Source: a virus
IMG/VR virus record: IMGVR_UViG_3300008111_000037
Coordinates: 1-42,769 of that record
Reading direction: 5' to 3' (one strand)
Length of the DNA stretch: 42,769 nt
The position numbers were made by a program, and so were the translations under genes. This document shows, one piece after another, positions 40,394 to 42,769 of this stretch (position 1 is the stretch's first letter; each line of letters begins with the position of its first letter). Under the pieces are notes generated by a model. That model was given only the letters and a program-made list of their open reading frames with translations, had not been told where the DNA came from and did not search any database.

Positions 40394-40606
40394 TTATACT
40401 GGTCTTAGTCCGTGTACTGCAGGATTGTATTCAGCAGGGTTCTGTGCAGATGCTAGTACTTCTGGCACTTCTGGTGTGATACCTTCATCTGGTACGAATG
40501 GATGCACTTTGGGTGCTTGTACAGCAGTATCGCTCTTTTGACGCTCAGCATTTAGTCTAGCAGTTTCTTCACCATGCTTGATGAATTCTTTAGTGGTTTT
40601 AGCCAT
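40394..40606 (-). CDS. Small disordered Pro/Glu-rich protein, unknown
   Basis: ATG 40606 gives 70 residues (MAKTTKEFIKHGEETARLNA...), with AAGGAG ten bases upstream; the frame extends further but overlaps the next gene. After a short helix the chain is Pro/Val/Glu-rich (VPDEGITPEVPEVLAS) and ends YNPAVHGLRPV. A GATAAATA late box at 40630-40637 would give a leader with Shine-Dalgarno, so it is probably a late, possibly structural, protein. Confidence 0.65.
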   Translation of the reverse strand: MAKTTKEFIKHGEETARLNAERQKSDTAVQAPKVHPFVPDEGITPEVPEVLASAQNPAEYNPAVHGLRPV

Positions 40607-40610
40607 TTGG

Positions 40611-40841
40611 TTATTGCTCCTTGTATTGATATTTATCAGTACGGCCCCAGGAAATCCTTGCCCATAAGCGATCATACAAGTAGAATGATGTCATCCAAAC
40701 AGCATTTATAATCAGTGTAGGAACTAGAGCATCACTGATACTCTGTCCAGTAAACAACAACATACAGTAGGTAGTGATCAAAACCCATATGCGATATATG
40801 ACTGTTTTAACTAGACTTCTAACTGGAGTTTCGTAGATCAT
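40611..40841 (-). CDS. DUF2061-type membrane protein
   Basis: ATG 40841 gives 76 residues, with GGAGTTG upstream and TATAAT at the expected -10 distance on the same strand; a start 13 codons earlier is less likely. The N-terminus YETPVRSLVKTVIYRIWVLI and the C-terminus FYLYDRLWARISWGR match DUF2061, a two-helix membrane family found in bacteria and phages. Function unknown. The stop overlaps the leader of the preceding gene. Confidence 0.75.
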   Translation of the reverse strand: MIYETPVRSLVKTVIYRIWVLITTYCMLLFTGQSISDALVPTLIINAVWMTSFYLYDRLWARISWGRTDKYQYKEQ

Positions 40842-40908
40842 CGTAGAATCAACTCCATGAGTATTATAACGTCCACCCAATCTAAAGGCGGTTGTGTAAC
40901 GGGTACAA

Positions 40909-41079
40909 TCATTGGCTAACTGTCCATGCTATGATCGCTAGTACTAGCGTGACTAGAATCCATCCCCATTGATCCCATGTAGTTGTGGATTCTGTATGGG
41001 CGTAAAAGCAGTCCATGTCGGGATCATAGCGATACTTTCTGCCCTGAAACTCTATAAAGGTGTTGTAGGGATCATGCAT
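40909..41079 (-). CDS. 56-residue single-span membrane protein
   Basis: ATG 41079 to TGA 40909 encodes MHDPYNTFIEFQGRKYRYDP, a short DMDCFYAHTESTTTWDQ linker and one hydrophobic helix WILVTLVLAIIAWTV at the C-terminus. The N-terminal 38 residues would lie outside the lipid; a tail-anchored layout is likely. It sits between the DUF2061 gene and the structured gap at 41095. A TATATACT element lies just upstream on the minus strand. Unknown function. Confidence 0.6.
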   Translation of the reverse strand: MHDPYNTFIEFQGRKYRYDPDMDCFYAHTESTTTWDQWGWILVTLVLAIIAWTVSQ

Positions 41080-41099
41080 AATAGTATATAGCCCAAGGG

Positions 41100-41160
41100 G
41101 CGCTGCGAAAATTTAATCGCGAAGCGCAGCGCAGATTTTTTTAATCTGCTGCGAAGCAGC
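41100..41160. other. Dense hairpin element in a gene-less gap
   Basis: GCGCTGCG (41100-41107) pairs with CGCAGCGC (41125-41132). GCAGATT (41131-41137) pairs with AATCTGC (41143-41149). GCTGC (41148-41152) pairs with GCAGC (41156-41160). The second and third stems compete, and the second also overlaps the first by two bases. No simple T tract follows on either strand. Confidence 0.6.
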
Positions 41161-41172
41161 AAACGCGGTCAG

Positions 41173-41188
41173 CAAATGGGTCTTGCAG
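41173..41188 (+). repeat. Direct repeat copy 1
   Basis: CAAATGGGTCTTGCAG, 15 of 16 bases identical with 41438-41453, followed in both cases by an A-rich stretch and a CTG-TGCG or CTGCGC element. The two copies flank the gene at 41234. Confidence 0.6.
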
Positions 41189-41233
41189 AGTAAAAATCTG
41201 CTGTGCGTATTTTTTCAAATGACCCGAACTGTA

Positions 41234-41422
41234 CTAGTATGGTGATTCTACACGGGCACACGCAGTGGAAAAACGTAGACTGAACTCTGTGTGTATTGGG
41301 CCTAGGGGAACCCAGAATCTAGTGCGATTAAAGTGTATTTCATGATTGAGTTCATAGTGACGTATAAACTCAAACACTGACTTGATCTGAGGATCTTGCG
41401 TTAATATATAGTATTCGATCAT
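41234..41422 (-). CDS. Small protein, unknown
   Basis: The 62-residue protein MIEYYILTQDPQIKSVFEFI, then ELNHEIHFNRTRFWVPLGPI and HTEFSLRFSTACARVESPY looks like an ordered alpha/beta unit rather than noise. It is flanked by direct repeats and gene-less structured DNA. No ribosome site is strong. Function unknown. Confidence 0.5.
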   Translation of the reverse strand: MIEYYILTQDPQIKSVFEFIRHYELNHEIHFNRTRFWVPLGPIHTEFSLRFSTACARVESPY

Positions 41423-41437
41423 GAAAAATAGTTAGCC

Positions 41438-41453
41438 CAAATGGGTCCTGCAG
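41438..41453 (+). repeat. Direct repeat copy 2
   Basis: CAAATGGGTCCTGCAG, preceded by AGCCC; a partial third relative (AGCCCAAGGGGCGCTGCG) begins near 41090. Confidence 0.6.
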
Positions 41454-41564
41454 GTAAAAAAATTGGCTGCGCAAAAAAATTGGGTAGTAACTTTATCTAT
41501 TCAGGGTGGTGATTTTAGACCATTAGTCATAAGTTAGCACATACTAACATATACACACTATGCC

Positions 41565-41600
41565 GGCCACCCCACCATAGGCCACCACCCACCACCGACC
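41565..41600 (-). other. G-rich tract with quadruplex potential
   Basis: On the minus strand GGTCGGTGGTGGGTGGTGG and nearby GGTGGGG give many GG runs with short loops. It lies just downstream of the lipoprotein stop. A GTTAG/CTAAC hairpin is at 41533-41548. Confidence 0.4.
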
Positions 41601-41801
41601 TCAACACCTCGGAGTCTGGTCAGGTCGGCACTGCCTCAGGTGACCACAGCATCTACGCTCTGCGGCATTGTCCCAATTGGGCAACTGTTCGAACAGGCTC
41701 TGTCCCGGCTTAGGATCCCACGCAGCATCTCTAGGATCGCGTGTAGCGCAGCCTGCTAACAGTATGCTAACTGCAAATGCGGCTAATAGTATCTTTGACA
41801 T
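41601..41801 (-). CDS. Small lipoprotein, outer-spanin candidate
   Basis: The 66-residue protein begins with a lipoprotein signal: MSKILLAAFAVSILLAGC, lipobox LAGC with Cys18. The mature part TRDPRDAAWDPKPGQSLFEQ, then PNWDNAAERRCCGHLRQC, is short and Pro/Cys-rich with five further basic residues. Phage outer spanins are small lipoproteins that fuse host membranes at lysis, so that role is possible; no inner-spanin gene is evident nearby. It overlaps the next gene by 35 bases. Confidence 0.62.
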   Translation of the reverse strand: MSKILLAAFAVSILLAGCATRDPRDAAWDPKPGQSLFEQLPNWDNAAERRCCGHLRQCRPDQTPRC

Positions 41802-41991
41802 CTGCTGTGATCTCTGTGTGTTGATCCATTACTGCTGCGATCATTAGTTGATGTACCACCGCAGCATCCTGCTTGTACTGTGGGGGCATACTCTGTATAA
41901 GGGTCTGTACCTGCTCTTGTGTTTCACAGTTCCAAAGCAGATCAGCGATCTGATACTGTTGACGGGTCAGGCCTTCTAGTGTGATAGTCAT
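41767..41991 (-). CDS. Small conserved phage protein, unknown
   Basis: A 74-residue helical protein: MTITLEGLTRQQYQIADLLW, TQEQVQTLIQSMPPQYKQDA, VVHQLMIAAVMDQH. The motif RQQ...LLW followed by Gln-rich helices recalls a short unknown protein in cyanophages. It overlaps its upstream neighbour by four bases and the lipoprotein by 35. Confidence 0.65.
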   Translation of the reverse strand: MTITLEGLTRQQYQIADLLWNCETQEQVQTLIQSMPPQYKQDAAVVHQLMIAAVMDQHTEITADVKDTISRICS

Positions 41992-42212
41992 GGTGCATCC
42001 TTGATCTTCTTAAGTATGTTCTCACGCTCTAAACGATCTACTTCTGTTTGATATACGAAACGAATACCATATACAAAGAACACCATGGCCCATACAATAC
42101 CCACCCACTCTATACCAAAGTAGGTAACGGCCACGCTGTTGGCCACTCCCAACAGCAGTGCTGATGCTGCGAATATCGCTGTGCGTTTTACAGCCACTTG
42201 TTTAAGGTTCAT
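41988..42212 (-). CDS. Small two-span membrane protein
   Basis: The 74-residue protein has a Lys-rich start, helix AIFAASALLLGVANSVAVTY, helix GIVWAMVFFVYGIRFVY and a charged coiled tail DRLERENILKKIKDAP that should face the cytoplasm. Part of a run of tiny membrane proteins (41988-42765). Role unknown; holin-like or envelope-modifying function is possible. Confidence 0.62.
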   Translation of the reverse strand: MNLKQVAVKRTAIFAASALLLGVANSVAVTYFGIEWVGIVWAMVFFVYGIRFVYQTEVDRLERENILKKIKDAP

Positions 42213-42213
42213 A

Positions 42214-42390
42214 TTAGATCTCTTCCCTAACCATTAGTGTGCCCAAGTATAACAGCATAAGGCTAGTTACAGCAACACCTATGCTGGCTATGAGTTCTGC
42301 TGTTTCCATTGAGTTCTCTACACCGCCTATGCCAAAGCCTGCGCCTACGATGCCTACGATCACTGCTGCGATTCCAATTTTCTGTTTCAT
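42214..42390 (-). CDS. 58-residue two-span membrane protein
   Basis: ATG 42390 with TAAGGATACACA directly upstream encodes MKQKIGIAAVIVGIVGAGFG, a short IGGVENSMET linker and a second hydrophobic helix LIASIGVAVTSLMLLYLG. Gly-rich first helix. The Shine-Dalgarno block is nearly identical to that of the next gene upstream. One base separates it from the previous gene. Unknown function. Confidence 0.6.
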   Translation of the reverse strand: MKQKIGIAAVIVGIVGAGFGIGGVENSMETAELIASIGVAVTSLMLLYLGTLMVREEI

Positions 42391-42399
42391 TGTGTATCC

Positions 42400-42483
42400 T
42401 TAAATTTTAGTTAAAATCCAAACCTTGACAGCGAATATCACTGTGACTGCCACTGCTGTTATGATAATCTCTAGACCTGTCAT
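42400..42483 (-). CDS. 27-residue membrane peptide
   Basis: ATG 42483 encodes MTGLEIIITAVAVTVIFAVK followed by VWILTKI: essentially one membrane helix with a basic end. AAAGGACACACA precedes the ATG. It is first in an operon under a perfect sigma-70 promoter, which makes translation likely despite its size. Confidence 0.55.
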   Translation of the reverse strand: MTGLEIIITAVAVTVIFAVKVWILTKI

Positions 42484-42509
42484 TGTGTGTCCTTTGTTGC
42501 TATGTGTTA

Positions 42510-42538
42510 ATTATAAGGCCGTTTAGCCAAATTGTCAA
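42510..42538 (-). promoter_or_regulatory. Perfect sigma-70 promoter for the small membrane-protein operon
   Basis: On the minus strand: TTGACA (42538-42533), 17 bases, TATAAT (42515-42510). It overlaps the stop end of the next upstream gene by four bases. Confidence 0.92.
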
Positions 42539-42765
42539 CCAATTGCGTTCGATAACCCTACAACACACAGGACTATTGCCACACCATTGATGATCATCTG
42601 TTGCTTATTTGCCACACGATAACTCCATGTAAAGAAGCAGGCAGCACCTACTAGGGCCACTGCATTACGCAGATTATCGTATCCTGGAAAGAAGTTAGAG
42701 ATCACATACATTGTGAGTATGAAGGCAGTGCCTAACCATTGGATTGTTTCATTTGTTTTGTTCAT
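42535..42765 (-). CDS. Small three-span membrane protein
   Basis: The 76-residue protein has IQWLGTAFILTMYVISNFFP, AVALVGAACFFTWSYRV and MIINGVAIVLCVVGLSNAI as likely membrane helices. The layout resembles small YgjV or SemiSWEET-like membrane proteins, and similar unknowns are found in cyanophages. Function and substrate are unknown. Its start lies four bases from the window edge, so its promoter is not visible. Confidence 0.65.
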   Translation of the reverse strand: MNKTNETIQWLGTAFILTMYVISNFFPGYDNLRNAVALVGAACFFTWSYRVANKQQMIINGVAIVLCVVGLSNAIG

Positions 42766-42769
42766 GTGT

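Noticed and set aside
1-42769. CRISPR arrays, tRNA genes, integrase or insertion sequences
   Set aside because: No regularly spaced repeats, no cloverleaf with a T-arm motif and no transposase or integrase motifs were found by eye.

Overview
The window is a piece of a T4-like contractile-tailed phage genome (myovirus, class Caudoviricetes), not a bacterial chromosome. Genes are packed with 1-20 bp overlaps and sit in co-directional runs. T4 core genes are recognisable: head-completion nuclease gp4, small and large terminase (gp16, gp17), single-stranded DNA-binding protein gp32, UvsX, UvsY, UvsW, a probable clamp-loader small subunit gp62, primase gp61 and helicase gp41. Small conserved unknowns between them and the sugar-metabolism genes recall marine and freshwater T4-like phages such as cyanophages and pelagiphages. 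A secreted Ala/Pro/Lys-rich protein resembling small betaproteobacterial exported proteins hints at a proteobacterial host; that is only a hint. No integrase, CRISPR array, insertion sequence or tRNA was seen.

Layout. 1-5.7 kb: head completion and packaging (gp4, gp16, two structural or internal-head candidates, gp17, a large unknown). 5.7-9.3 kb: secreted protein, gp32, UvsX, UvsY and small partners. 9.3-22.4 kb: a sugar island of 15 genes with several strand switches: UDP-sugar dehydrogenase, epimerase, GDP-mannose dehydratase, cytidylyltransferase-cupin fusion, five GT-A modules of one apparent family, three GT-B-like paralogs, a GT17 enzyme and several methyltransferases. 22.4-36.1 kb: replication and recombination (UvsW, gp62, a mini DNA polymerase III-like protein, gp61, gp41) interleaved with conserved unknowns, a carbamoyltransferase, an oxygenase-like protein and a baseplate or fibre-like structural protein. 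36.1-42.8 kb: mostly minus-strand accessory genes with higher GC: a Bax inhibitor-1 membrane protein, two tandem SGNH hydrolases, an acetyltransferase-like protein, a 2OG-Fe(II) oxygenase, a lipoprotein and a run of tiny membrane proteins.

Regulation is unusually readable. T4-type late promoter boxes (ATAAATA-like) occur before structural and sugar genes. Consensus sigma-70 promoters (TTGACA, 17 bp, TATAAT) precede the primase, the Bax-inhibitor gene and a small-membrane-protein operon. Before several genes of both classes the promoter sits so close that the A of the ATG falls at the predicted transcription start, so leaderless mRNAs are expected. This is the most striking pattern in the window. 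Three strong terminators, two with a C(UUCG)G loop, separate the packaging, secreted-protein and gp32 units.

No stretch of more than about 300 bases lacks a gene. The longest non-coding pieces are 6195-6329 (gp32 promoter and leader), 41080-41233 (strong hairpins, one copy of a repeat) and 41423-41600 (second repeat copy, G-rich tract).
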